Below are positions 52,661 to 64,000 of a DNA stretch of 64,000 nucleotides, piece after piece. Each line of letters starts with the position of its first letter. Position 1 is the first letter of the stretch. The position numbers and the translations under genes are program-made. The notes under the pieces are model-generated. The model ran no database searches, was not told the DNA's origin, and saw only the letters and a program-made list of their open reading frames with translations. The stretch comes from Owenia fusiformis (taxonomy: Eukaryota > Annelida > Polychaeta > Sabellida > Oweniidae): assembly GCA_903813345.2 (NCBI GenBank), contig CAIIXF020000012.1, positions 22,828,184 to 22,892,183 on the forward strand, read 5' to 3'.

Positions 52661-55124
52661 ATGAAACATGGCTTCATGGTACATTTGTACATTAAGTGAA
52701 ATCAAGGCAGTCATCATTTAGTGTATTTCTTAGAAAAAATGTTTGCCAAACATACATGTGCCAACAATGGGATTAGAATCCCAACAATTGCAAAATGTGT
52801 CATTGTGGAATAACCGTACTGAACCAGAGAGCAAAATCATCAAATGATAGAACTGATTATGTGTTACAGTACCTTTAACAAGATGGTATGTAGATATAAA
52901 TGCTGCAGATAGGTAGCACAAATTGTAGATTCTCTGTGGTTTTCCTTTTGTGTTTCTTTTTGTTCTCTCCAAGGCAAGAGGTATGTAGATACAAATGCTG
53001 CAGATAGGTAGCACAAATTGTAGATTCTCTGTGGTTTTCCCATTGTAGTTCTTTTTGTTCTTTCCAAGGCAAGAAGACTGCACCTGAAAGTACATTTAAG
53101 GAAAAGATCAGCGATGGTTCAATTAAAAAGAAAGAAAACCCCGAAACTAAGCCCACAATTTTAACATGAAACCCCAAAAGAAAAGACCCTTCAATCTACA
53201 ACTGTAGCTAAAATGAACACAAGACTTCAGACCTTCAAAATTTAGATCTGGAGTAGTACTTGAAGTGAACTTTAAAATTGAATCATTGCTGAGTAAGTAT
53301 TGGACAACAAAATACAATACAATACAAAAAAACAATACAATACAATACAATACAAAACAATACAAACTATACAATACAATACAATACTAAGCACTAGATC
53401 CATGATCTTGGTCATCTGGTTCGTTGGTTGTCTGGTTCGTTGGTTGTTTGGTTCGTTGGTTGGAGTGTTGGTTAGATTGTTGATTAATTAGTTAATTTGT
53501 TGGTTAGTTTTAACCTATTGGGTGGTCTGGTGGTTGTCTGGTTGGTTAGTTGGTTGGTTAGTAAGTAAGTTGGTTGGTTAGATTAAGCCTATTGGGTCAT
53601 AGGTTGGTCGTTGGATGTCCGGTTGGTTGGTTGTCTGGTTGTTTGACACCCAAAAGAAAAAATAACTGGAGTGATGACTTCCCAAAAACTTGAATTAAAC
53701 AACCACATCCACAATCAAAAGATCCCCATTGCTCCATCAAATCCAACTCAATAAAAAGGTGACTTGAGACCCCCCCCCATGAAATTGAACTGGAACGGTA
53801 CTGGAAGTAGCCCCCCCCAAACACACACACTATGGAGTGAATACCTTCCAAAAAACTTGAATTAAGCAACCCAAGCTAAAATCTAAAAGACCACCGCTCA
53901 AACAAACTAAAAAGTGAAGTGAAGTGACTTGAGGCCTCCCCATTAAAAGTAGAACTGGAATAGTACTGGGAGTAGCCCCCTGCTAATGGGATGCAACTGA
54001 TTGCAAGAGGTAAAACTGGGCAAAAATGCGACATCTATGGTAAGTCCTGGAAACTCGACCTAGTCCCCTCATGAAGAAAAATGTGATTTCAACAGGATCG
54101 TTGTTTCGCAGGGACTTCACCATCTTTGCTACAAATAGATAAAAACATGTTGTAGTAGTTGTTATTTTACATAAAACTTTAAATAAAACTTAGCATTATA
54201 CTTTACAGTACTTAAATTTACACTACTAAAAATTTACAGAATATTACAAAAGTTAAAATTTATTTCTCCCAATTTGATATAAACCGGTATCCTTCCATAT
54301 TTCTGATTTTGAAACATGAACTCTATCCCCCCAGAAACCCAACCACCCCCCTCCCACTTTACCTTAGAGTCCGTTTCTCCACCAAAGAATATGGGTCGGC
54401 CAACAAAAGTCCACCAGTAAATATCAAACTGGAAGGCGCCCCTATCCCTATGCAAAACCAGGAAGGAATACTTAACTTAGGTAGCAGGAACGTCGGTTGT
54501 AGTCCTAGTTGGCACGCAGCTGTTGTCTCAGTTGTGTCGTTGGTTATCGGGCTCCTCATCTCCAAGCTGAAAGTGAACCTGAAAACAGAGGAACTAAACT
54601 GATGTAATAATTGAATAAAAAAAAATGTACTTACTTTGGTGCTTTGGTGACAGGAACACGAACACCTCTCGCCCATGATACTGTTTACGTGGACTGGACC
54701 TGATGGCTCAAAGTTGTCGAAAGACTGATCCAGCTGTCGCCCTAACTTAGTGTGTTCGCTGCATCTCTCTCATAGTTGTACCTGAAAGAAACAAGATAAG
54801 AAAATGAAAAATACAAGGATGCAACTTGATCGAGTCACTTCCAATACAAGCGGAGGAGGGAATGCCAAGACATTCCTTTCATTGACTCTCGTAAATTTGT
54901 CATAGCCTTGTACCCCTCCCGGCTTAAGATTTATATCATCAAGTCAACTAACTGCTTGGGCAGATGTAACTCTGTAGGAAGAATGGAATAGTGGAGTATA
55001 TGTATATTCTTTAAGACTAAATTGAAATGTGGTGTTTCGTATTTCAAAGCAGTTGCCATCTTGACTTGGCCCAATGTGAAGTAGGAAGGATTCAGGCAAC
55101 TATCACAGACCACATGTGAAAATA
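52661..55124. repeat. 2.46-kb unit 4
   Basis: Complete, with short C-runs near 53770 and 53811. Confidence 0.92.
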
Positions 55125-57582
55125 ATGAAACATGGCTTCATGGTACATTTGTACATTAAGTGAAATCAAGGCAGTTATTTAGTTGTTTCTTAGAAAAAAT
55201 GTTTGCCAAACATACATGTGCCAACAATGGGATTAGAATCCCAACAATTGCAAAATGTGTCATTATGGAATAACCGTACTGAACCAGAGAGCAAAATCAT
55301 CAAATGATAGAACTGATTATGTGTTACAGTACCTTTAACAAGATGGTATGTAGATATAAATGCTGCAGATAGGTAGCACAAATTGTAGATTCTCTGTGGT
55401 TTTCCTTTTGTGTTTCTTTTTGTTCTCTCCAAGGCAAGAGGTATGTAGATACAAATGCTGCAGATAGGTAGCACAAATTGTAGATTCTCTGTGGTTTTCC
55501 CATTGTAGTTCTTTTTGTTCTTTCCAAGGCAAGAAGATTGCACCTGAAAGTACATTTAAGGAAAAGATCAGCGATGTTTCAATTAAAAAGAAAGAAAACC
55601 CCGAAACTAAGCCCACAATTTTAACATGAAACCCCAAAAGAAAAGACCCTTCAATCTACAACTGTAGCTAAAATGAACACAAGACTTCAGACCTTCAAAA
55701 TTTAGATCTGGAGTAGTACTTGAAGTGAACTTTAAAATTGAATCATTGCTGAGTAAGTATTGGACAACAAAATACAATACAATACAAAAAAACAATACAA
55801 TACAATACAATACAAAACAATACAAACTATACAATACAATACAATACTAAGCACTAGATCCATGATCTTGGTCATCTGGTTCGTTGGTTGTCTGGTTCGT
55901 TGGTTGTTTGGTTCGTTGGTTGGAGTGTTGGTTAGATTGTTGATTAATTAGTTAATTTGTTGGTTAGTTTTAACCTATTGGGTGGTCTGGTGGTTGTCTG
56001 GTTGGTTAGTTGGTTGGTTAGTAAGTAAGTTGGTTGGTTAGATTAAGCCTATTGGGTCATAGGTTGGTCGTTGGATGTCCGGTTGGTTGGTTGTCTGGTT
56101 GTTTGACACCCAAAAGAAAAAATAACTGGAGTGATGACTTCCCAAAAACTTGAATTAAACAACCACATCCACAATCAAAAGATCCCCATTGCTCCATCAA
56201 ATCCAACTCAATAAAAAGGTGACTTGAGACCCCCCCATGAAATTGAACTGGAACGGTACTGGAAGTAGCCCCCCCCCAAACACACACACTATGGAGTGAA
56301 TACCTTCCAAAAAACTTGAATTAAGCAACCCAAGCTAAAATCTAAAAGACCACCGCTCAAACAAACTAAAAAGTGAAGTGAAGTGACTTGAGGCCTCCCC
56401 ATTAAAAGTAGAACTGGAATAGTACTGGGAGTAGCCCCCTGCTAATGGGATGCAACTGATTGCAAGAGGTAAAACTGGGCAAAAATGCGACATCTATGGT
56501 AAGTCCTGGAAACTCGACCTAGTCCCCTCATGAAGAAAAATGTGATTTCAACAGGATCGTTGTTTCGCAGGGACTTCACCATCTTTGCTACAAATAGATA
56601 AAAACATGTTGTAGTAGTTGTTATTTTCCATAAAACTTTAAATAAAACTTTGCATTATACTTTACAGTACTTAAATTTACACTACTAAAAATTTACAGAA
56701 TATTACAAAAGTTAAAATTTATTTCTCCCAATTTGATATAAACCGGTATCCTTCCATATTTCTGATTTTGAAACATGAACTCTATCCCCCCAGAAACCCA
56801 ACCACCCCCCTCCCACTTTACCTTAGAGTCCGTTTCTCCACCAAAGAATATGGGTCGGCCAACAAAAGTCCACCAGTAAATATCAAACTGGAAGGCGCCC
56901 CTATCCCTATGCAAAACCAGGAAGGAATACTTAACTTAGGTAGCAGGAACGTCGGTTGTAGTCCTAGTTGGCACGCAGCTGTTGTCTCAGTTGTGTCGTT
57001 GGTTATCGGGCTCCTCATCTCCAAGCTGAAAGTGAACCTGAAAACAGAGGAACTAAACTGATGTAATAATTGAATAAAAAAAAATGTACTTACTTTGGTG
57101 CTTTGGTGACAGGAACACGAACACCTCTCGCCCATGATACTGTTTACGTGGACTGGACCTGATGGCTCAAAGTTGTCGAAAGACTGATCCAGCTGTCGCC
57201 CTAACTTAGTGTGTTCGATGCATCTCTCTCATAGTTGTACCTGAAAGAAACAAGATAAGAAATGAAAAATACAAGGATGCAACTTGATCGAGTCACTTCC
57301 AATACAAGCGGAGGAGGGAATGCCAAGACATTCCTTTCATTGACTCTCGTAAATTTGTCATAGCCTTGTACCCCTCCCGGCTTAAGATTTATATCATCAA
57401 GTCAACTAACTGCTTGGGCAGATGTAACTCTGTAGGAAGAATGGAATAGTGGAGTATATGTATATTCTTTAAGACTAAATTGAAATGTGGTGTTTCGTAT
57501 TTCAAAGCAGTTGCCATCTTGACTTGGCCCAATGTGAAGTAGGAAGGATTCAGGCAACTATCACAGACCACATGTGAAAATA
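55125..57582. repeat. 2.46-kb unit 5
   Basis: Complete, with a small deletion near 55180 (GTTATTTAGTTGTTTC). Confidence 0.92.
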
Positions 57583-60042
57583 ATGAAACATGGCTTCATG
57601 GTACATTTGTACATTAAGTGAAATCAAGGCAGTTATTTAGTGTATTTCTTAGAAAAAATGTTTGCCAAACATACATGTGCCAACAATGGGATTAGAATCC
57701 CAACAATTGCAAAATGTGTCATTGTGGAATAACCGTACTGAACCAGAGAGCAAAATCATCAAATGATAGAACTGATTATGTGTTACAGTACCTTTAACAA
57801 GATGGTATGTAGATATAAATGCTGCAGATAGGTAGCACAAATTGTAGATTCTCTGTGGTTTTCCTTTTGTGTTTCTTTTTGTTCTCTCCAAGGCAAGAGG
57901 TATGTAGATACAAATGCTGCAGATAGGTAGCACAAATTGTAGATTCTCTGTGGTTTTCCCATTGTAGTTCTTTTTGTTCTTTCCAAGGCAAGAAGACTGC
58001 ACCTGAAAGTACATTTAAGGAAAAGATCAGCGATGGTTCAATCAAAAAGAAAGAAAACCCCGAAACTAAGCCCACAATTTTAACATGAAACCCCAAAAGA
58101 AAAGACCCTTCAATCTACAACTGTAGCTAAAATGAACACAAGACTTCAGACCTTCAAAATTTAGATCTGGAGTAGTACTTGAAGTGAACTTTAAAATTGA
58201 ATCATTGCTGAGTAAGTATTGGTCAACAAAATACAATACAATACACAAAAAAACAATACAATACAATACAAAACAATAGAAACTATACAATACAATACAA
58301 TACTAAGCACTAGATCCATGATCTTGATCATCTGGTTCGTTGGTTGTCTGGTTCGTTGGTTGTTTGGTTCGTTGGTTGGAGTGTTGGTTAGATTGTTGAT
58401 TAATTAGTTAATTTGTTGGTTAGTTTTAACCTATTGGGTGGTCTGGTGGTTGTCTGGTTGGTTAGTTGGTTGGTTAGTAAGTAAGTTGGTTGGTTAGATT
58501 AAGCCTATTGGGTCATAGGTTGGTCGTTGGATGTCCGGTTGGTTGGTTGTCTGGTTGTTTGACACCCAAAAGAAAAAATAACTGGAGTGATGACTTCCCA
58601 AAAACTTGAATTAAACAACCACATCCACAATCAAAAGATCCCCATTGCTCCATTAAATCCAACTCAATAAAAAGGTGACTTGAGACCCCCCCATGAAATT
58701 GAACTGGAACGGTACTGGAAGTAGCCCCCCCCCCCCCCAAACACACACACTATGGAGTGAATACCTTCCCAAAAACTTTAATTAAGCAACCCAAGCTAAA
58801 ATCTAAAAGACCACCGCTCAAACAAACTAAAAAGTGAAGTGAAGTGACTTGAGGCCTCCCCATTAAAAGTAGAACTGGAATAGTACTGGGAGTAGCCCCC
58901 TGCTAATGGGATGCAACTGATTGCAAGAGATAAAACTGGGCAAAAATGCGACATCTATGGTAAGTCCTGGAAACTCGACCTAGTCCCCTCATGAAGAAAA
59001 ATGTGATTTCAACAGGATCGTTGTTTCGCAGGGACTTCACCATCTTTGCTACAAATAGATAAAAACATGTTGTAGTAGTTGTTATTTTACATAAAACTTT
59101 AAATAAAACTTTGCATTATACTTTACAGTACTTAAATTTACACTACTAAAAATTTACAGAATATTACAAAAGTTAAAATTTATTTCTCCCAATTTGATAT
59201 AAACCGGTATCCTTCCATATTTCTGATTTTGAAACATGAACTCTATCCCCCCGAAACCCAACCACCCCCCTCCCACTTTACCTTAGAGTCCGTTTCTCCA
59301 CCAAAGAATATGGGTCGGCCAACAAAAGTCCACCAGTAAATATCAAACTGGAAGGCGCCCCTATCCCTATGCAAAACCAGGAAGGAATACTTAACTTAGG
59401 TAGCAGGAACGTCGGTTGTAGTCCTAGTTGGCACGCAGCTGTTGTCTCAGTTGTGTTGTTGGTCATCGGGCTCCTCATCTCCAAGCTGAAAGTGAACCTG
59501 AAAACAGAGGAACTAAACTGATGTAATAATTGAATAAAAAAAATGTACTTACTTTGGTGCTTTGGTGACATGAACACGAACACCTCTCGCCCATGATACT
59601 GTTTACGTGGACTGGACCTGATGGCTCAAAGTTGTCGAAAGACTGATCCAGCTGTCGCCCTTACTTAGTGTGTTCGCTGCATCTCTCTCATAGTTGTACC
59701 TGAAAGAAACAAGATAAGAAAATGAAAAATACAAGGATGCAACTTGATCGACTCACTTCCAATACAAGCGGAGGAGGGAATGCCAAGACATTCCTTTCAT
59801 TGACTCTCGTAAATTTGTCATAGCCTTGTACCCCTCCCGGCTTAAGATTTGTATCATCAAGTCAACTAACTGCTTGGGCAGATGTAACTCTGTAGGAAGA
59901 ATGGAATAGTGGAGTATATGTATATTCTTTAAGACTAAATTGAAATGTGGTGTTTCGTATTTCAAAGCAGTTGCCATCTTGACTTGGCCCAATGTGAAGT
60001 AGGAATGATTCAGGCAACTATCACAGACCACATGTGAAAATA
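57583..60042. repeat. 2.46-kb unit 6
   Basis: Complete. A one-base loss near 59252 (CCCCCCGAAACCC) breaks the + strand ORF start region, and TTGTTGTTGGTCATCGG near 59455 differs from the other units. Confidence 0.92.
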
Positions 60043-62379
60043 ATGAAACATGGCTTCATGGTACATTTGTACATTAAGTGAAATCAAGGCAGTCATCATT
60101 TAGTGTATTTCTTAGAAAAAATGTTTGCCAAACATACATGTGCTAACAATGGGATTAGAATCCCAACAATTGAAAAATGTGTCATTGTGGAATAACCATA
60201 CTGAACCAGAGAGCAAAACCATCAAATGATAGAACTGATTATGTGTTACAGTACCTTTAACAAGATGGTATGTAGATATAAATGCTGCAGATAGGTAGCA
60301 CAAATTGTAGATTCTCTGTGGTTTTCCTTTTGTGTTTCTTTTTGTTCTCTCCAAGGCAAGAGGTATAGGTAGATACAAATGCTGCAGATAGGTAGCACAA
60401 ATTGTAGATTCTCTGTGGTTTTCCTTTTGTGTTTCTTTTTGTTCTCTCCAAGGCAAGAGGTATGTAGATACAAATGCTGCAGATAGGTAGCACAAATTGT
60501 AGATTCTCTGTGGTTTTCCCATTGTAGTTCTTTTTGTTCTTTCCAAGGCAAGAAGACTGCACCTGAAAGTACATTTAAGGAAAAGATCAGCGATGGTTCA
60601 ATTAAAAAGAAAGAAAACCCCGAAACTAAGCCCACAATTTGAACATGAAAACCCAAAAGAAAAGACCCTTCAATCTACAACTGTAGCTAAAATGAACACA
60701 AGACTTCAGACCTTCAAAATTTAGATCTGGAGTAGTACTTGAAGTGAACTTTAAAATTGAATCATTGCTGAGTAAGTATTGGTCAACGAAATACAATACA
60801 AAAAAACAATACAATACAATACAAAACAATACAAACTATACAATACAATACAATACTAAGCACTAGATCCATGATCTTGGTCATCTGGTTCGTTGGTTGT
60901 CTGGTTCGTTGGTTGTTTGGTTCGTTGGGTGGAGTGTTGGTTAGATGGTTGATTAATTAGTTAATTTGTTGGTTAGTTTTAACCTATTGGGTGGCCTGGT
61001 GGTTGTCTGGTTGGTTAGTTGGTTGGTTAGTAAGTAAGTTGGTTGGTTAGATTAAGCCTATTGGGTCATAGGTTGGTCGTTGGATGTCCGGTTGGTTGGT
61101 TGTCTGGTTGTTTGACACCCCCAAGAAAAAATAACTGGAGTGATGACTTCCCAAAAACTTGAATTAAACAACCACATCCACAATCAAAAGATCCCCATTG
61201 CTCCATCAAATCCAACTCAATAAAAAGGTGACTTGAGACCCCCCCCCCATGAAATTGAACTGGAATGGTACTGGAATGGTACTGGAAGTAGCCCCCCCCC
61301 CTCCCCCCAATACACACACTATGGAGTGAATACCTTCCCAAAAACTTGAATTAAGCAACCCAAGCTAAAATCTAAAAGACCACCGCTCAAACAAACTAAA
61401 AAGTGAAGTGACTTGAGGCCTCCCCCATTAAAAGTAGAACTGGAATAGTACTGGGAGTAGCCCCCTGCTAATGGGATGCAACTGATTGCAAGAGATAAAA
61501 CTGGGCGAAAATGCGACATCTATGGTAAGTCCTGGAAACTCGACCTAGTCCCCTCGTGAAGAAAAATGTGATTTCAACAGGATCGTCGTTTTGCAGGGAC
61601 TTCACCATCTGTGCTACAAATAGATAAAAACATGTTGTAGTAGTTGTTATTTTACATAAAACTTTAAATAAAACTTAGCATTATACTTTACAGTACTTAA
61701 ATTTACACTACTAAAAATTTACAGAATATTACAAAAGTTAAAATTTATTTCTCCCAATTTGATATAAACCGGTATCCTTCCATATTTCTGATTTTGAAAC
61801 ATGAACTCTATCCCCCCAGAAACCCAACCACCCCCCTCCCACTTTACCTTAGAGTCCGTTTCTCCACCAAAGAATATGGGTCGGCCAACAAAAGTCCACC
61901 AGTAAATATCAAACTGGAAGGCGCCCCTATCCCTATGCAAAACCAGGAAGGAATACTTAACTTAGGTAGCAGGAACGTCGGTTGTAGTCCTAGTTGGCAC
62001 GCAGCTGTTGTCTCAGTTGTGTCGTTGGTTATCGGGCTCCTCATCTCCAAGCTGAAAGTGAACCTGAAAACAGAGGAACTAAACTGATGTAATAATTGAA
62101 TAATAAAAAATGTACTTACTTTGGTGCTTTGGTGACAGGAACACGAACACCTCTCGCCCATGATACTGTTTACGTGGACTGGTCCAGCTGTCGCCCTTAC
62201 TTAGTGTGTTGACTGCTTCTCTCTCATAGTTGTACCTGAAAGAAACAAGATAAAAAAATGAAAAATACAAGGATGCAACTTGATCGAGTCACTTCCAATA
62301 CAAGCGGAGGAGGGAATGCCAAGACATTCCTTTCATTGACTCTCGTAAATTTGTCCTAGCCTTGTACCCCTCCTGGCTC
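60043..62379. repeat. 2.46-kb unit 7 (right edge, incomplete)
   Basis: Contains three 95-bp subrepeats, a duplicated TGGAATGGTAC near 61263 and a deletion near 62183. It diverges from the unit sequence after CCTCCTGGCT at 62379. Confidence 0.9.
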
Positions 62380-62387
62380 AACCAGAT

Positions 62388-62523
62388 GTTTTGCACTGAT
62401 GTGCCTAGAAAACACTCGTGAGAAGATTTGTTTTGTAAAATGTGTAAAAAACGTGAAAATTCAGTGAAAAAAATCTTCTCACCAGTCTTTTCTAGGCACA
62501 TAAGTGCACTCTTTGTGCAAAAC
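62388..62523. repeat. 136-bp imperfect palindrome at the right edge of the array
   Basis: GTTTTGCACTGATGTGCCTAG pairs with CTAGGCACATAAGTGC and GTGCAAAAC; inside, GTGAGAAGATTT pairs with AAATCTTCTCAC. It begins about 9 bp after the array sequence ends. Confidence 0.75.
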
Positions 62524-63603
62524 TGGAAGATATAGACATTGTGGGAAAAGAGTGATTCTTGTTTGAAAAATAACATGTGACTCAATTGAGGGATGCAGAA
62601 AATTTCCCATCATGCACCCTGACCTTAAAATATACAATAGTTAGGTTTTGCTCATATGTTTCTATTTTTCACAAACTGTTGTAATATGCTATTTCATCTT
62701 ATTGCTTATCTTTTGAATTCAAAGTAGTAATAAATATAAATTGACTCGGACTGACGAATGAAAACACAAGTACAAGTTTGTGTATACGTATTCGAAATAA
62801 CTTATTTCAAAAAGGCTCTACCATACAAATTAGGTTATTCTTTCAAAACAACATTTTTGCCCATGTTATTTTCTGGAACAAAATAAAGTATGAAGACATG
62901 AGTGTATTTCCTTGCTTTCTTCAGGAAAGTATCATTACATTGTTTTCTCTAAGTAAACCTAGTAAGTGGTCAATGGAAAGTCAGTGTTATTGAGAAATTT
63001 GGAGTAGAAATTTGGAAAATCGAAAAGGTGGCCATTTTGAATGATTTTTCTTAAGAAATTTCATGGAGTTGCCAATTACTTTACTTTGTACAAGGAAATA
63101 ACATGGGCAGGTCCAGTATAGCATTTTTTAAATGTTGTTTGGAAAGAATAACCTAGCCATAGAAAATATCCGTACCGTTGTCGTTGTGCTGCATGACACC
63201 CCCATTCGTTCTTTTGTAGTTTGTGATTTTACCTATTCCTTAGTGTTCTTCGTCTGGAACCACTGCATGCTTTAAGACACTTGTTATAGTTTATAACTTT
63301 TGTTTAGTCCCATACTTGGCGGCTCTGCTTATTCATTTTGTCTACAACAACGGCAAATAAGAGCAATTTTCATGATATACTGTGTTATTTTCGTTTTTAC
63401 GTATCGGCATTTTTCAACTTCGAAAATTCCTTTGTTCTTATTTGTATAATGAATGCTCATAGGGATCTAACCACGTGATCAGACGTTAGGTGGTCTGTTG
63501 AGATTGACCAATGAACACCGCCGAGAAATTGCTGTAATTGAATGCTAGTACGCATCAGTTTTAAGCGTCTGGTATCAGACGCTAAAGAGTCAATAAAAGA
63601 TGT
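62524..63603. other. Non-coding stretch with one dispersed repeat
   Basis: 62865-62955 is the partner of 19685-19765. The rest holds no recognised gene or element. Confidence 0.45.
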
Positions 63604-64000
63604 ATACGAGGGCGGATTCATAAGTAGTGGGACAAATGCTATAACTTCACTTATATCAACCAGATGCTATTCAAACTTAGAACACAGAACCACAAACATG
63701 TGATAATCATTGTGTGAAAATTTCAAAAAGTTACACCCCACTTGTGAGAGTTCCAATCATGACGTTACAACAGGGTTCACGGAGCACATTGTTTGTCACT
63801 AATTGCTAGTTAAATAACAAGTCTCTACTGATATTCAGGACGTGATGTAGTTCGTGACTTCTAGCGAGTCCTTTTGTGGAGCACATCAATTCTGTGCAAG
63901 ACTATTGATTCCTTATCCTTCTGGTGCAATCTCACTCTTTCTCAAAGTATTCGCCATGACAATCAATGCATTTTTGGCATCTCCTCAACCATTCTAGGTA
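63604..64000 (-). mobile_element. 3' end of a mariner transposon (continues past the window)
   Basis: The terminal sequence TACGAGGGCGGATTCATAAG begins at about 63606 and matches mariner ends (TACGAGGG..G.TCAATAAGT). The transposase end lies inside it. The left flank is TGTA, fitting a TA target. Confidence 0.8.
63932..64000 (-). CDS. Mariner transposase C-terminus, partial
   Basis: The last 22 codons read YLEWLRRCQKCIDCHGEYFEKE and end at TGA 63934-63932. WLxRCxKCIxxxGxYFEK is the standard mariner transposase C-terminus. The catalytic part lies beyond the window, so integrity cannot be judged. Confidence 0.8.
   Translation of the reverse strand, partial: YLEWLRRCQKCIDCHGEYFEKE

Larger units (their letters stand above)
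44470..62379. repeat. Tandem array of a 2.46-kb unit, about seven copies plus a decayed left remnant
   Basis: Using ATGAAACATGGCTTCATGG as phase marker, units start at 45258, 47725, 50190, 52661, 55125, 57583 and 60043, so unit length is 2458-2471 bp; the last stops about 0.12 kb short at 62379. Inner units differ mainly in homopolymer and microsatellite length, while units 1 and 7 and the left remnant (about 44490-45250) differ more. Each unit contains a 95-bp subrepeat, a TACAA microsatellite, a GGTTGGTTGGTT stretch, C-runs and a conserved region with open frames on both strands. Confidence 0.95.

Noticed and set aside
45313-60656. ORFs with ERTKRNTKGKPQRIYNLCY-type words in each unit
   Set aside because: They arise from the 95-bp subrepeat, which reads in all three frames and changes frame with each copy; not credible as protein.
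44470-62379. Ribosomal, histone or CRISPR array
   Set aside because: Unit length, lack of any rRNA or histone coding sequence and the absence of short regular spacers exclude these.

Overview
The window is A+T-rich nuclear DNA from an animal, probably a marine invertebrate. Genes are split by GT-AG introns, the recognisable products are metazoan (neuferricin, a Kv3/Shaw-type potassium-channel T1 exon), and much of the rest is mobile or repetitive DNA. There is no bacterial organisation (no operons, no ribosome binding sites, no CRISPR). I cannot name the species.

Layout. (1) 0.5-5.9 kb, + strand: a complete four-exon neuferricin/CYB5D2 gene. Intron 1 holds a snap-back repeat, intron 2 smaller inverted repeats, and intron 3 a 52-bp minisatellite whose unit copies the exon 3 splice donor. 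(2) 5.9-10.4 kb: non-coding, with a 168-bp palindrome. (3) 10.4-15.3 kb, - strand: a three-coding-exon gene for a secretory-pathway coiled-coil protein of 412 aa (signal peptide, coiled coil with a 32-residue cysteine-marked repeat, one membrane segment, C-terminal KKNK). I do not recognise the family. (4) 15.3-26.5 kb: no supported gene. It holds MITE-like elements, duplicated segments, and a 3.1-kb composite inverted-repeat element with three palindromes inside. (5) 26.5-27.2 kb, + strand: first coding exon of a Kv3/Shaw-like channel; the membrane part is not in the next stretch. (6) 27.6-38.9 kb, - strand: an 11.3-kb Ty3/Gypsy LTR retrotransposon with two 402-bp LTRs that look identical, a tRNA-Leu primer-binding site, gag, protease and pol in shifted frames, and a 3.6-kb 3' spacer that itself carries palindromic elements. 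(7) 40.8-42.9 kb: a 165-bp satellite interrupted by a 343-bp TIR element with no target duplication. (8) 44.5-62.4 kb: about seven near-identical tandem copies of a 2.46-kb unit with splice-like signals on the - strand and an open frame on the + strand. (9) 63.6-64.0 kb: the 3' end of a mariner transposon running off the window.

The two complete genes and the Kv exon are unrelated single-copy genes and I see no functional link between them. The most unusual signals are a recurring pattern of 130-170-bp palindromes, several lying near TGACGTCA octamers and TTATTATA-like ends (9.1, 13.4, 22.4-23.1 and 28.7 kb), and the 2.46-kb tandem array. All identity statements are by eye; no alignment or database search was run.
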